Positions 7,937 through 14,947 are shown, numbered from the stretch's first letter. The stretch: 21,269 bases of DNA from Candidatus Woesebacteria bacterium GW2011_GWA1_41_7 (GCA_000997405.1 LCBU01000019.1:1-21269), one strand, 5' to 3'. Made by a program: numbers and translations. Notes: a model not told the origin generated them from the sequence alone.

Positions 7937-8756
7937 AACTATTTGGGCGTTTATCGCCTTTTGTTTTATAACTTCGGCAACATATATCATTAACGATATT
8001 TTTGACAGGAACTCGGATCGGCTTCATCCTGTAAAAAGATTCAGGCCAATTGCTTCAGGGTCGCTTCCCATACCTCTTGCTATTTTTGAAGTTATAGCTC
8101 TGATATTTTGTGCTATTGTGGTCACTTCGGTTGGGAATTTAGATCCGATATTTTTGACATTAATCATGATTTATTTAGTGATTCAGTTTTTCTATAGCTT
8201 ATGGTTAAAAAATATAGCAATCTTGGACATAATTATTATCGCTGCAGGATTTGTTCTAAGAGTTTATGCAGGAGCGTTTGTAATTAACGCCCATCTGTCA
8301 GTCTGGTTTCTCCTATGTGTGATCTCGGTTGCTCTTTTTCTGGCATCGGGAAAGAGAAGGGCCGAACTTAATGTTATTCAAAATGTTGATGGTCTGACCA
8401 GAAAAAGTCTGGGGTCCTACCACAAAGATTTGTTAAATTCCTATGTGACTATGTTTGGAAATGCTTCCTGGATGTCCTGGTCACTTTTTACATTTTTTGA
8501 AAGTCCGCGAACATCCACACCTTTCTGGTTGGTTCTGGCAGAACTATCAAATACAACAGCGATTGGTAAACTTCTGATGTTAACCATACCCGTAACCATT
8601 TTTGGAATCATGAGATACGAGTCGCTCATCTTCCAGGGAAAAAGTGAGACACCGGAGAGACTCCTCCTTACAGACAAAGCCTTAGTTATTGCCGTCGCTC
8701 TTTGGGTAATCCTTGTCTATTGGATTTTATACAGTGGAATTTCAGTAATCCAATAA
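7821..8756 (+). CDS. UbiA-family prenyltransferase (decaprenyl-phosphate phosphoribosyltransferase-like), start codon missing
   Basis: Polytopic UbiA-superfamily protein, most like the enzymes that transfer phosphoribose from PRPP to a polyprenyl phosphate (first step to decaprenyl-phosphoryl arabinose). The N-terminal 'IKVARPIHWTKN' (7839-7874) and the Asp-rich metal-binding segment 'NDIFDRNSDRLHPVKRFRPI' are both intact. Both lie upstream of the first canonical start in this frame, a GTG at 8118. The frame is open from just after TAA 7752-7754, but contains no ATG, GTG or TTG before 8118. An ORF from 8118 would lack the active site. So either the start has been lost, a rare start (ATC/ATA) is used, or it is made by +1 frameshifting from the wecA-like gene. 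Its stop directly abuts the stop of the convergent PEGA gene. Confidence 0.75.
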   Translation, partial: SLIAAAIKVARPIHWTKNFSVFAAIFLSGYLFDKFSLNKTIWAFIAFCFITSATYIINDIFDRNSDRLHPVKRFRPIASGSLPIPLAIFEVIALIFCAIVVTSVGNLDPIFLTLIMIYLVIQFFYSLWLKNIAILDIIIIAAGFVLRVYAGAFVINAHLSVWFLLCVISVALFLASGKRRAELNVIQNVDGLTRKSLGSYHKDLLNSYVTMFGNASWMSWSLFTFFESPRTSTPFWLVLAELSNTTAIGKLLMLTIPVTIFGIMRYESLIFQGKSETPERLLLTDKALVIAVALWVILVYWILYSGISVIQ

Positions 8757-9611
8757 TCACCTTACTTCTGCACTCACAGTAGCATAGCTCCCCGAAATCC
8801 ACCCAGCAATTCCCGAAGGCAAACCTGATTTTGACGCTTCGTATTGAATTTCAATCCAACCTGTTGACACATCTGTATCAAGATAAGGGAATGTCTCCCC
8901 CGGTTTTACCTGAGCAATCTCCTCACCGGCAGATCCGGGTTCTGAACGAACTCTCAAATATCCGGTTGGCGTATCTAAAATTGTTACAACATTCATCTTA
9001 ATCTTTTGAGAATCACTATTGGATGGGTTTTCTTGAATGTTACCCTGTCCCAACTTGACGTAGAAGGTTAATCTATAGCCAACTAGCGTGTTTACAGTCA
9101 TGGAAAAATCTGAATATTCGGGAGATTTTACAGTAACCGTATGCTTTGCGGGTGCTATTGCCGAAATGTCATAAGTTGAAAACCCCCTGGAAACACCATC
9201 CACTAAAACCTGGGCATTGGTGGGCTGAGAAATTACTACTAAACTCGCAGTTTGGGCTTTAGTTTTCTGAAAAGAGATAATGTATCCGGAAGAGTTGTCT
9301 TCACTTGTTCCGAAATTTCTACCCACTATGGTTTCTATTCCGGGTTCTAAAGTGATCGAAGTTTCAAAAGGAACAAGACTTTCACCAGACCCCTTTGGAA
9401 CAAGTCTTAGAATCATTGTTCCTGCTTTGAAAGAGTCATTGTAGGGGGTTTCCCCCACCAAAGATCCGTTTATAAAAACCGAGGAATTAGGAGTAGTTTC
9501 AATCCTAATTCCGCCCGGTTTTGGACTAAATTTACCAGCCAGGAAAAAGGCTACCCCCGTCAATATCAGTAAGGAAAGTATGACAATAAACGTAGTTTTT
9601 AGGCCCTTCAT
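8757..9611 (-). CDS. Membrane-anchored PEGA and SH3-like domain protein
   Basis: A 284-residue envelope protein. An N-terminal membrane helix (about 8-27) is followed by two PEGA repeats, at about 33-75 ('SVFINGSLVGETPYNDSFKA') and about 121-165 ('QVLVDGVSRGFSTYDISAIA'). The C-terminus (about 200-280) has 'YLRVRSEPGSAGEEIAQVKP' and 'GWISGSYATV', typical of a bacterial SH3 (cell-wall-binding) domain. It probably sits outside the membrane and binds wall polymer; no catalytic residues are seen. I choose the ATG at 9611. A longer frame reaches 9743, but reads backwards through the tRNA gene, and an extended -10 lies 8 bases before 9611. It has no lipobox Cys. It abuts ubiA tail to tail with no gap. 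Confidence 0.85.
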   Translation of the reverse strand: MKGLKTTFIVILSLLILTGVAFFLAGKFSPKPGGIRIETTPNSSVFINGSLVGETPYNDSFKAGTMILRLVPKGSGESLVPFETSITLEPGIETIVGRNFGTSEDNSSGYIISFQKTKAQTASLVVISQPTNAQVLVDGVSRGFSTYDISAIAPAKHTVTVKSPEYSDFSMTVNTLVGYRLTFYVKLGQGNIQENPSNSDSQKIKMNVVTILDTPTGYLRVRSEPGSAGEEIAQVKPGETFPYLDTDVSTGWIEIQYEASKSGLPSGIAGWISGSYATVSAEVR

Positions 9612-9619
9612 TGTGTCCG

Positions 9620-9625
9620 AGTGTA
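9620..9625 (-). promoter_or_regulatory. Extended -10 of the PEGA/SH3 gene
   Basis: TGTTACACT on the minus strand fits an extended -10 (TGn plus TACACT at 9620-9625). Eight bases separate it from the ATG at 9611, predicting a leaderless transcript. This supports the short start over the one at 9743. Confidence 0.45.
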
Positions 9626-9676
9626 ACACATGGAAAGCAGTGCTTGCCATGGGGTTAAACAAGTTTGCCACAGGCA

Positions 9677-9685
9677 TGGTAAAAT
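9677..9685 (+). promoter_or_regulatory. Extended -10 promoter of tRNA-Cys
   Basis: TGG plus TAAAAT (TGnTATAAT type). Transcription would begin about 9692, a few bases before the mature 5' end at 9695. No clear -35 is visible. Confidence 0.5.
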
Positions 9686-9694
9686 ACGTTTGTT

Positions 9695-9766
9695 GGCCAC
9701 GTGGTGAAGAGGAAACACGGCTGTCTGCAAAACAGCTATGCACCAGTTCGATTCTGGTCGTGGCCT
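9695..9766 (+). tRNA. tRNA-Cys (anticodon GCA)
   Basis: Full cloverleaf of 72 bases. The acceptor stem is GGCCACG (9695-9701) with CGTGGCC (9759-9765), discriminator U at 9766. The D stem is GTG/CAC. The anticodon stem is GCTGT/ACAGC around the loop CTGCAAA, so the anticodon is GCA. The variable loop is TATGC. The T stem is ACCAG/CTGGT with loop TTCGATT. U73 and the GCA anticodon are the classic identity elements of tRNA-Cys. CCA is not encoded (CTA follows). Confidence 0.95.
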
Positions 9767-9781
9767 CTAATATTTATGAAC

Positions 9782-9806
9782 GCCCAAACTTGACATTTGG
9801 GCTTTT
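9782..9806 (+). terminator. Intrinsic terminator of tRNA-Cys
   Basis: GCCCAAA (9782-9788) pairs with TTTGGGC (9796-9802) across a 7-base loop, followed by TTTT. It lies 16 bases after the tRNA. Confidence 0.8.
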
Positions 9807-9828
9807 CATAGTATAAGATAGCGACTCG

Positions 9829-9851
9829 TCCCGCACTAAGCGGGATTTTTT
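9829..9851 (+). terminator. Second intrinsic terminator
   Basis: TCCCGC (9829-9834) pairs with GCGGGA (9840-9845) across a 5-base loop (ACTAA), followed by six T. A strong hairpin 26 bases after the first; it may back up tRNA termination or end a very short transcript starting between the two. Confidence 0.8.
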
Positions 9852-9881
9852 GTGCCTGCCCCCAATTGGTTGGTATGAATA

Positions 9882-9947
9882 AACACCAAATTATTATGGT
9901 GTTGCTGCGCCGAAATCGGACAATCTAGTGCCAGGATCTAATGGCAC
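9882..9947 (+). promoter_or_regulatory. Two inverted repeats and a possible promoter upstream of the M23 peptidase gene
   Basis: AACACCA (9882-9888) and TGGTGTT (9897-9903) form a 7-bp inverted repeat around AATTATTA. A possible -10, TATTAT (9892-9897), lies in its centre, with TTGGTA (9870-9875) 16 bases upstream as -35. A second inverted repeat, GTGCCA (9928-9933) and TGGCAC (9942-9947), ends 3 bases before the ATG. The first could be an operator and the second a leader hairpin that controls translation. The function is inference. Confidence 0.4.
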
Positions 9948-9950
9948 ATT

Positions 9951-10610
9951 ATGAGAAAAATTAGAATCGACCTCCAACTTGACGTAAAACTGGTCAAGAG
10001 GCGAAAACCTCTGTTGGATGAGCCTATTCTGCCAACTCCTTCTATTGTTAGAAGAAAATACAGAAAGGGCACCTTTGCTGCCAGATTTGTCAGATACCTC
10101 GTTGACCATAAAAACACAAAGGGTGTTTTTGCGGGAGTATTTGCTTTTGTTGCAATCACAGCCATATTTATCCCCCAAGCTTCCAGCGCCGAGGCAGAAG
10201 GTGTTGCCAATGTGATTATTGAAAGCCAAACAAATCTCGCCACAGAAAAAGGGATGGAATATCCGGTTGAGGTTATTCGTATTAACCAAAACTATGCCTT
10301 TTTTCATCAAGGTCTTGATTTGGGTGGAAAAACCGGGGATATCATTACCCCAATTATGCCAGGAGTTGTAGCCTACGCCGGTTGGGATAGGTCGGGGTAT
10401 GGGAATTTAGTAGTACTTGAGCACAAAAACGGAATCGACTCATATTACGCCCATTTATCAAAAATAACCGTTAAAACCGGACAAGCGGTTGATACCAATG
10501 TTGTTGTCGGACTTATGGGTGCAACCGGACGTGCTACCGGTACACATTTACATCTCGAGATTCACCAAAACGGAGTTTCCTTAAGTCCCTTGACTGTTTT
10601 ATCTAAATAA
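9951..10610 (+). CDS. M23 (LytM-type) peptidoglycan endopeptidase, membrane-anchored
   Basis: A 219-residue zinc metallopeptidase acting outside the membrane on peptidoglycan cross-links or stems. A basic cytoplasmic tail of about 55 residues precedes one membrane helix (about 57-75), ending in 'QASSAEAEG', which could also be a signal-peptidase site. The M23 domain spans about 105-219, with zinc ligands H119-xxx-D123 ('HQGLDLGG') and H201 of 'HLHLEI' (199-204). H168 in 'YYAHLS' and H199 are the catalytic-type histidines. All essential residues are present, so it should be active. The coding end overlaps the end of the convergent Nudix gene by 12 bases. Confidence 0.92.
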   Translation: MRKIRIDLQLDVKLVKRRKPLLDEPILPTPSIVRRKYRKGTFAARFVRYLVDHKNTKGVFAGVFAFVAITAIFIPQASSAEAEGVANVIIESQTNLATEKGMEYPVEVIRINQNYAFFHQGLDLGGKTGDIITPIMPGVVAYAGWDRSGYGNLVVLEHKNGIDSYYAHLSKITVKTGQAVDTNVVVGLMGATGRATGTHLHLEIHQNGVSLSPLTVLSK

Positions 10611-11075
10611 ACCTTCTGCTTTTAGAAGAACATACTTATTGTGAACATGCTCCATATTTTGGATCGCTTCCTCAAAACTCATTTGATGTAAATTACACTT
10701 TTCGGGCTCTTTATTTACAATTTCACCCTGATAGGATTTTATTAAATATGCATCAACCAGGAACGTGTTTCCGTGCATAGATACATTCTTAAACGTGTCG
10801 ATGTGCAATATTTCTGTTGGAACGATTCCCTGTTCTTCCCAAAGCTCCCTCACCAGGGCATCTTCCGATTTTTCATTTTCATTAATATGTCCCGCAGGTA
10901 TCATGAAAGATCCGTAATAGACTGAGTTTTTTCTGGTTCTCTCCTCAATTATAAATTTATTATTTGAAGAGTTGTAAACGAGAAACATTACCACCCTGTC
11001 TTGGGGATTTAACCTCTCCGATTCTTTTTCGGTCAACATTTGTGCGATGATGACATAAAGCCGGTTAGTTTTCAA
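10599..11075 (-). CDS. Nudix hydrolase
   Basis: Hydrolyses a nucleoside diphosphate linked to another group (substrate unknown). The Nudix box GX5EX7REUXEEXGU is perfect at residues 62-84: 'GHINENEKSEDALVRELWEE' then QGI, with R76-E77 and E80-E81. The start is uncertain. A TTG at 11075 overlaps the end of the AlkA-type gene by 11 bases, and an in-frame ATG lies 12 codons in (11042-11040). The longer form keeps a plausible first strand ('RLYVIIAQ'), so I prefer it. The overlap with the glycosylase gene suggests coupled translation and perhaps a joint role in handling damaged nucleotides and bases, which is inference. Confidence 0.88.
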   Translation of the reverse strand: MKTNRLYVIIAQMLTEKESERLNPQDRVVMFLVYNSSNNKFIIEERTRKNSVYYGSFMIPAGHINENEKSEDALVRELWEEQGIVPTEILHIDTFKNVSMHGNTFLVDAYLIKSYQGEIVNKEPEKCNLHQMSFEEAIQNMEHVHNKYVLLKAEGLFR

Positions 11076-11658
11076 GACTACGCCACAGATACCAACTTGC
11101 TACCGTTCTATAAGGTGCCCAATTTTTATGCGCAAATTTAAAAGATTTTTCTTTATCAAACATTTTACCGGTGACTTTTTCAAAGCCTTTTTTAACCCCA
11201 AGGTCATCGACCGGAAAAATATCCGGGCGGGCCAAAGAAAACATTAAAAACATCTCGGCTGTCCATCGGCCAATTCCTTTTACTACAATAAGCTTTCCGA
11301 TTACTTCTTCGTCGGTTAATTTATACAGTTTTTTCAAATCCAACTCCCCACTTTTGGTTCTACTCGCCAAATCCTTGATGTATCTGATTTTTGCAAACGA
11401 AAGACCTGCTTTTCTTAACTTTTCTTCACTCAACTTTAAAATTATTTCCGGATTAATGTCTCCGTCACACAAATCCCTCACTCTCCCAAAAATGGTTGAC
11501 GCCGCCTTACCCGAAAGCTGTTGATTGGCAATTGATTCAAGGAGATCCACAAAATATCTGAATTTCATGCTTTTCTTAATGGTGCAGCTTCCACACTTTT
11601 TGACTAACGGAGACAAATATTTATCTTTTAGGAGAAATTTTTCAGCCTCTTCCCACAT
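11065..11658 (-). CDS. HhH-GPD DNA glycosylase (AlkA type, 3-methyladenine)
   Basis: Base-excision repair enzyme that removes alkylated bases from DNA. In 197 residues it has the helix-hairpin-helix 'GKLIVVKGIGRWTAEMFLMF' (121-140), followed by the Gly/Pro-rich loop and catalytic Asp in 'FPVDDLGV' (148-155; D152 is the likely catalytic residue). 'IANQQLSGKAA' (43-53) is the usual family N-terminal signature ('I..QQ.S.KAA'). It lacks the N-terminal beta domain of E. coli AlkA, as short family members do. No iron-sulfur cysteine cluster is seen, which argues against Nth/MutY. A TATAAT lies 10 bases before the ATG. Confidence 0.9.
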   Translation of the reverse strand: MWEEAEKFLLKDKYLSPLVKKCGSCTIKKSMKFRYFVDLLESIANQQLSGKAASTIFGRVRDLCDGDINPEIILKLSEEKLRKAGLSFAKIRYIKDLASRTKSGELDLKKLYKLTDEEVIGKLIVVKGIGRWTAEMFLMFSLARPDIFPVDDLGVKKGFEKVTGKMFDKEKSFKFAHKNWAPYRTVASWYLWRSLEN

Positions 11659-11668
11659 CAGAAATTTT

Positions 11669-11674
11669 ATTATA
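11669..11674 (-). promoter_or_regulatory. -10 box of the alkA-type gene
   Basis: Perfect TATAAT on the minus strand, 10 bases before the ATG at 11658, predicting a 5' leader of only ~4 bases. The 33-base gap to the divergent gene at 11692 must hold both promoters; TATATT (11671-11676) could serve the plus strand. Confidence 0.5.
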
Positions 11675-11691
11675 TTCTACTGTTACACAAA

Positions 11692-12117
11692 ATGGGTAAA
11701 GAAAAACTTAGAGAACTGTTCGGTAACATTGGTGACACAGTTCCCGAACTTAAAAGTATGTTTGGCGATACATATCTGGATTCGCCGGACAAAACAAGGG
11801 ATGGGGTCTGGCCTGAACTAAATGCCATAGGAGCCTGCAAAATCAACTATTTGATAGATAATGCCGCAAAGGAAGCAGTGGAAACGGACTGTCGTTTTAA
11901 TCAAACTACTGTTTTAGTATTCCTAAACGGGTATATCACCGGTCAAGACTTGGTATCTATAAACGATTGGTGGGCGGTGATCAAGCATATGGACAAGTGT
12001 GTTTCAAATAAATGCAAGGTGTTATATGAAATTGCCTGCGAGGACAAATATTTAACCCCAGAACAAATATTTGAAACTTATGGGGAAATAATAGAAAAAT
12101 TCAAAATCGAGGATTAG
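11692..12117 (+). CDS. Small acidic soluble protein of unknown function
   Basis: A 141-residue protein without signal peptide or membrane segments; I do not recognise a family. Features are a charged N-terminus (MGKEKLRELFGNIGDTVPEL), a central 'GACKINYLID' (about 47-56), an aromatic 'INDWWAVIKHMDKC' (about 89-102) and an acidic helical C-terminus. It has four cysteines (residues 49, 67, 102, 107) plus one near 115, but no CxxC pair. It is divergent from the AlkA-type gene. Its stop is 1 base from the stop of the convergent groEL, with no terminator between them. Confidence 0.6.
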   Translation: MGKEKLRELFGNIGDTVPELKSMFGDTYLDSPDKTRDGVWPELNAIGACKINYLIDNAAKEAVETDCRFNQTTVLVFLNGYITGQDLVSINDWWAVIKHMDKCVSNKCKVLYEIACEDKYLTPEQIFETYGEIIEKFKIED

Positions 12118-12118
12118 C

Positions 12119-13098
12119 TTAGTAATCCATACCTCCCATTCCGCCAGACGGCACCATGGGTTCTTTCTTCTCTTCGGGTATGTCTGTGACAAGTCCTTCT
12201 GTAGTCAAAACCATCATGGCCACACTGGCTGCATTCTGAAGCGCGCTTCTTGAAACTTTAACCGGATCAATTATGCCCATTTTAAGCATCGATCCAAATT
12301 CTCCGGTTAGTGCATTAAATCCGTAACCAACGTCGTTTTTCGCCAACACCTTCTTTAGCACTTCTTCGCCGTCTTCACCCGCGTTTTTAGCGAGCCATTT
12401 AATCGGTTCCTTAAGTGCTTCTTTGATAATATCCACTCCAATCTGCTCGTCACCCTTTTCTACCTTAACTTCTTTTACCACAGCACTTGCCCTTAAAAAA
12501 GCTGTCTCACCACCCGGAACGATACCCTCTTCAATCGCAGCTTTTGTTGCCCCAACTGCATCTTTGACTCTCTCTTTTTTATCGTTTAATTCAACCTCCG
12601 TTGCCGCTCCAACATTTATTTGCGCTACTCCTCCGGCAAGTTTGGCGAGACGCTCTTCAAACTTTTCTTTATCGAAATCGCTATCGGATGATCCTATTTG
12701 CTTTTTAATAGAAGCAATTCTTGCATCAATGGCCGCCTTCTCCCCTTTTCCTCCGATAATTCTGGCATTATCTTTGTCTGCCCAAACTTTATCTGCACGT
12801 CCAAGGTCGGTTACCTCAACCGATTCAAAAGTTCGTCCTGTATCGGCGGAGATTACTGTTCCGCCCGTAAGAACTGCTACGTCGTCCAGCATTTCTTTTC
12901 TCCTATCACCGAAGCCCGGGGCTTTAATTGCTAAAACATTAAAAGCTCCTCTTAATTTATTTACAACCAAAGTTGTGAGGGCCTCGGCTTCAATCTCATC
13001 AGCTATAATCACTAAATTTTTAGAAACCTTAACAAATTTTTCAAGGAAAGGAAGTATTTCCTGAATTGAAGAAACTTTCTTATCGGTTAAAAGAATTC
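12119..13098 (-). pseudogene. groEL: GroEL, C-terminal part (second fragment of a broken groEL)
   Basis: This frame encodes GroEL from about E. coli residue 220 to the end. It starts with '[20 protein letters not shown]' (from about 13096), runs through 'VVNKLRG', 'APGFGDRR', 'VGAATEVE' and 'KERVKDAVGATKAA', and ends with the Gly-Met-rich tail 'GGMGGMDY'. The first canonical start is a GTG at 13012, inside the apical domain. An independent protein from there would lack half the chaperonin. All equatorial and intermediate motifs in this half look intact, including the Asp in 'RVKDA' that corresponds to the ATP-hydrolysing D398. It is out of frame with the N-terminal part by one base. See the separate finding on the break. 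Confidence 0.9.
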
Positions 13099-13671
13099 CA
13101 TTCCCTCTTTGTATTCAATATCGATTGTAAGCCCTTTTCCTTCTTCAACCGTCACAACACCGTCGCGACCGACTTTATCCAATGCCTCCGCTATTTTATT
13201 TCCGATTATTTCATCACCTGCAGAAATTGTCGCCACCTGGGCAATCTCTTCCCGACCTTTTATGGGTTTTGCCATTTTCTTTAATTCAGCAGTTACCGCC
13301 TCAACAGCCTTCTCAATTCCGCGTTTCACTATCATAGGGTTAGCACCGGAATTAATTTTTTCCATACCTTTTTGGGTTATAACTTGAGCCAATAGTGTAG
13401 ATGTTGTGGTTCCGTCCCCCGCATTGTCGTTAGTTTTACTGGCCGCCTCTTTTACAAGCTGAGCACCCATGTTTTCAAACGGATCCGGAAGGTCAATCTC
13501 TTTGGCTACAGTTACGCCGTCGTGGACTATGTTTGGAGCTCCCCATTTTTTGTCCAAAGCGATATTTCGGCCTTTAGGCCCGAGGGTTGTAACAACCGCT
13601 TTAGCTACGGTATCAATTCCTTTGAGTAGGGATTGTCTTGCTTCGCTGCCAAATTTTAATTGTTTTGCCAT
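13087..13671 (-). pseudogene. groEL: GroEL, N-terminal part (first fragment of a broken groEL)
   Basis: Encodes the first 193 or so residues of the 60-kDa chaperonin: '[17 protein letters not shown]', the ATP-binding '[16 protein letters not shown]' and '[18 protein letters not shown]'. It then reads F and a TAA at 13087. In a normal GroEL, 'EGMxF' is followed by 'DRGYxSPYF' and about 15 more residues before 'ILLTDKK'. Here the sequence passes directly from the Glu-Phe codons (GAATTC, 13093-13098) into 'ILLTDKK' in another frame. The fragment holds most of the equatorial and first intermediate domain only. It starts 25 bases after groES on the same strand. No Shine-Dalgarno is visible before the ATG. 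Confidence 0.92.
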
Positions 13672-13696
13672 ATATGGTTTATTAATTGATAAATAT

Positions 13697-13990
13697 TTAG
13701 GCTTCTGTGGCTAAAATATCCTCAAATTTCACAAACAGATAGTCTTTTCCTCCAATTTTAACTTCGTTTCCTCCCCATTTCTTATAAAACACAACTTCGT
13801 TAATTTTTGCGGGAGATTCTATTTTTTGTCCATCTTGAAAAGCAGATGGACCGACAGCGATGATTTTTCCTTTTTGCGGTTTTTCGGAAGAATTTTCCGG
13901 AAGATAAATTCCAGATGAAGTTTTGGTTTCTGCCTCTAATGGCTCAATTAAAATATATCCCGGGCTTGGCCTTAAATTAAGTTTTGTCAT
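13697..13990 (-). CDS. groES: Co-chaperonin GroES
   Basis: A 97-residue co-chaperonin forming the heptameric lid of GroEL. It has the N-terminal '[13 protein letters not shown]', the mobile loop with its hydrophobic tripeptide 'SSGIYLPE' (IYL binds GroEL), 'GKIIAVGP' and a C-terminal '[13 protein letters not shown]'. Length and motifs are normal, so groES is intact even though groEL next to it is broken. The ATG at 13990 is 11 bases after the TAAAAT of its proximal promoter. Confidence 0.95.
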   Translation of the reverse strand: MTKLNLRPSPGYILIEPLEAETKTSSGIYLPENSSEKPQKGKIIAVGPSAFQDGQKIESPAKINEVVFYKKWGGNEVKIGGKDYLFVKFEDILATEA

Positions 13991-14001
13991 TTCAGATCTT
14001 T

Positions 14002-14029
14002 ATTTTAAAAACAAATCAAAGGTTGTCAA
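14002..14029 (-). promoter_or_regulatory. Proximal groES promoter (P2)
   Basis: Perfect -35 TTGACA (14024-14029), a 16-base spacer and TAAAAT (14002-14007) on the minus strand. Start is predicted near 13995, leaving a leader of about 5 bases before the groES ATG. Confidence 0.7.
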
Positions 14030-14037
14030 CTAGTAAA

Positions 14038-14064
14038 TTAGCATTCCAACCTTCTGAGTGCTAT
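14038..14064 (-). promoter_or_regulatory. CIRCE operator (HrcA site)
   Basis: Left arm TTAGCATTC (14038-14046), exactly 9 bases, right arm GAGTGCTAT (14056-14064). Each arm matches 8 of 9 positions of the consensus TTAGCACTC-N9-GAGTGCTAA. HrcA binds this palindrome and represses chaperonin genes at normal temperature. Placement just upstream of groES supports it. No hrcA gene is in the window. Confidence 0.92.
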
Positions 14065-14091
14065 TTTACGAATTTGCTCACTGCTTGTCAA
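14063..14091 (-). promoter_or_regulatory. Distal groES promoter (P1), CIRCE-overlapping
   Basis: Perfect TTGACA (14086-14091), a 17-base spacer and TAAAAT (14063-14068) on the minus strand. The -35 is inside the last codons (Ile-Asp-Lys) of the upstream nucleotidyltransferase gene. The last two bases of the -10 overlap the CIRCE, so the start site would fall within the operator. Confidence 0.7.
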
Positions 14092-14947
14092 TTGCCAATT
14101 TACCGAGAATATCCTTACTTAAATTGTTTGGATGAAAAATGGCGCGGGTCGGATTTATCACTTCTCTTGTAATTTTGTCTTTCATATAAAAGTATTGTAT
14201 TTTGTAGGCAATTTGTTCTATTAGGTTTAGGTTTCTTAATTTCGTATATGATGTATTAATCTTAATAATCCGTTTTTTGTCAACTGCGTTGGGCCAATAA
14301 TCTAAAGCCCATATATTTTCAATTAAAAAACTTTCAAAAGTATGTTTCTTATTGATAAGAGGAATAATTTGCAAAATTTCATGGGCCGTATATAAATTTC
14401 TTTCCCTATTGCCCCACTTAAGATCGCTCTCATCAAGCCAGATATTTAAACAAAGTCTGTCCTTCTGCTTCAGATTCCTGGGAATTCTTAGACGGTAACC
14501 CAAAAGATTAAGCATCATATAAACAATCATTCTTGTGGTCCAAAGGCTTCCTTTTTTGGTGATGATAATAAGATCTATATCACTCCCCCTTTCTGCGTTG
14601 TCCATAGCTACAGATCCGCTTAAACCGATCATCTTTATTGCCGGAATCAGTGAAAGAAATTTGGCGGCCTTTTCGGCAATTTTGATTTTCTTTTGAGAAA
14701 ACCTATGTCTGATTGCCCGTTTGTAAATAAGTCCCGCACTTCCGTCAACAAAATAATAACCATTCTTGTAACCAACTTTTGCTGAAATATCCGGTGGGTT
14801 TTTAGATGTCCATTTGGCAAGCTCTGAAAATGTTAATGGATACTCAAAAATATTGTGATAAAAAATAGAAAATACGTCCGAAGATTCTAGGTCTTTTTTT
14901 AGCAGATTTTTCTTAGAACCCGAGGTAAAATCGTGCGATGCTTGCAT
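14078..14947 (-). CDS. Pol-beta-type nucleotidyltransferase domain protein
   Basis: A 289-residue protein of the DNA polymerase beta-like nucleotidyltransferase superfamily. The signature 'GLSGSVAMDNAERGSDIDLI' (108-127) supplies the GS pair (111-112) and the metal-binding Asp residues D123 and D125. The N-terminal ~80 residues ('DVFSIFYHNIFEYPLTFSEL') resemble a winged-helix module, and the C-terminal half is helical and basic. The substrate cannot be read; family members transfer NMPs to RNA, proteins or small molecules. Its ATG overlaps the stop of the solute-binding protein gene by 1 base (TAATG), so the two are translationally coupled. Its 3' end contains the distal groES promoter. Confidence 0.8.
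   Translation of the reverse strand: MQASHDFTSGSKKNLLKKDLESSDVFSIFYHNIFEYPLTFSELAKWTSKNPPDISAKVGYKNGYYFVDGSAGLIYKRAIRHRFSQKKIKIAEKAAKFLSLIPAIKMIGLSGSVAMDNAERGSDIDLIIITKKGSLWTTRMIVYMMLNLLGYRLRIPRNLKQKDRLCLNIWLDESDLKWGNRERNLYTAHEILQIIPLINKKHTFESFLIENIWALDYWPNAVDKKRIIKINTSYTKLRNLNLIEQIAYKIQYFYMKDKITREVINPTRAIFHPNNLSKDILGKLAIDKQ

Noticed and set aside
8118..8756. Treating 8118-8756 as the complete UbiA-family gene
   Set aside because: This start would remove the ARPxHWxKN and NDxxDxxxD segments that define the active enzyme and that are encoded intact upstream.
9612..9743. A 44-codon N-terminal extension of the PEGA gene to an ATG at 9743
   Set aside because: It would be coded antisense to the 5' two thirds of tRNA-Cys and lacks a promoter. 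The ATG at 9611 directly precedes a membrane helix and follows an extended -10.
9580..9816. 78-residue plus-strand ORF across the tRNA
   Set aside because: It spans the divergent promoters, the tRNA and its terminator; composition is explained by those features.
12423..13064. 213-residue Ser/Pro-rich plus-strand ORF
   Set aside because: It is the antisense of groEL codons; no domain signal, and groEL conservation explains the open frame.
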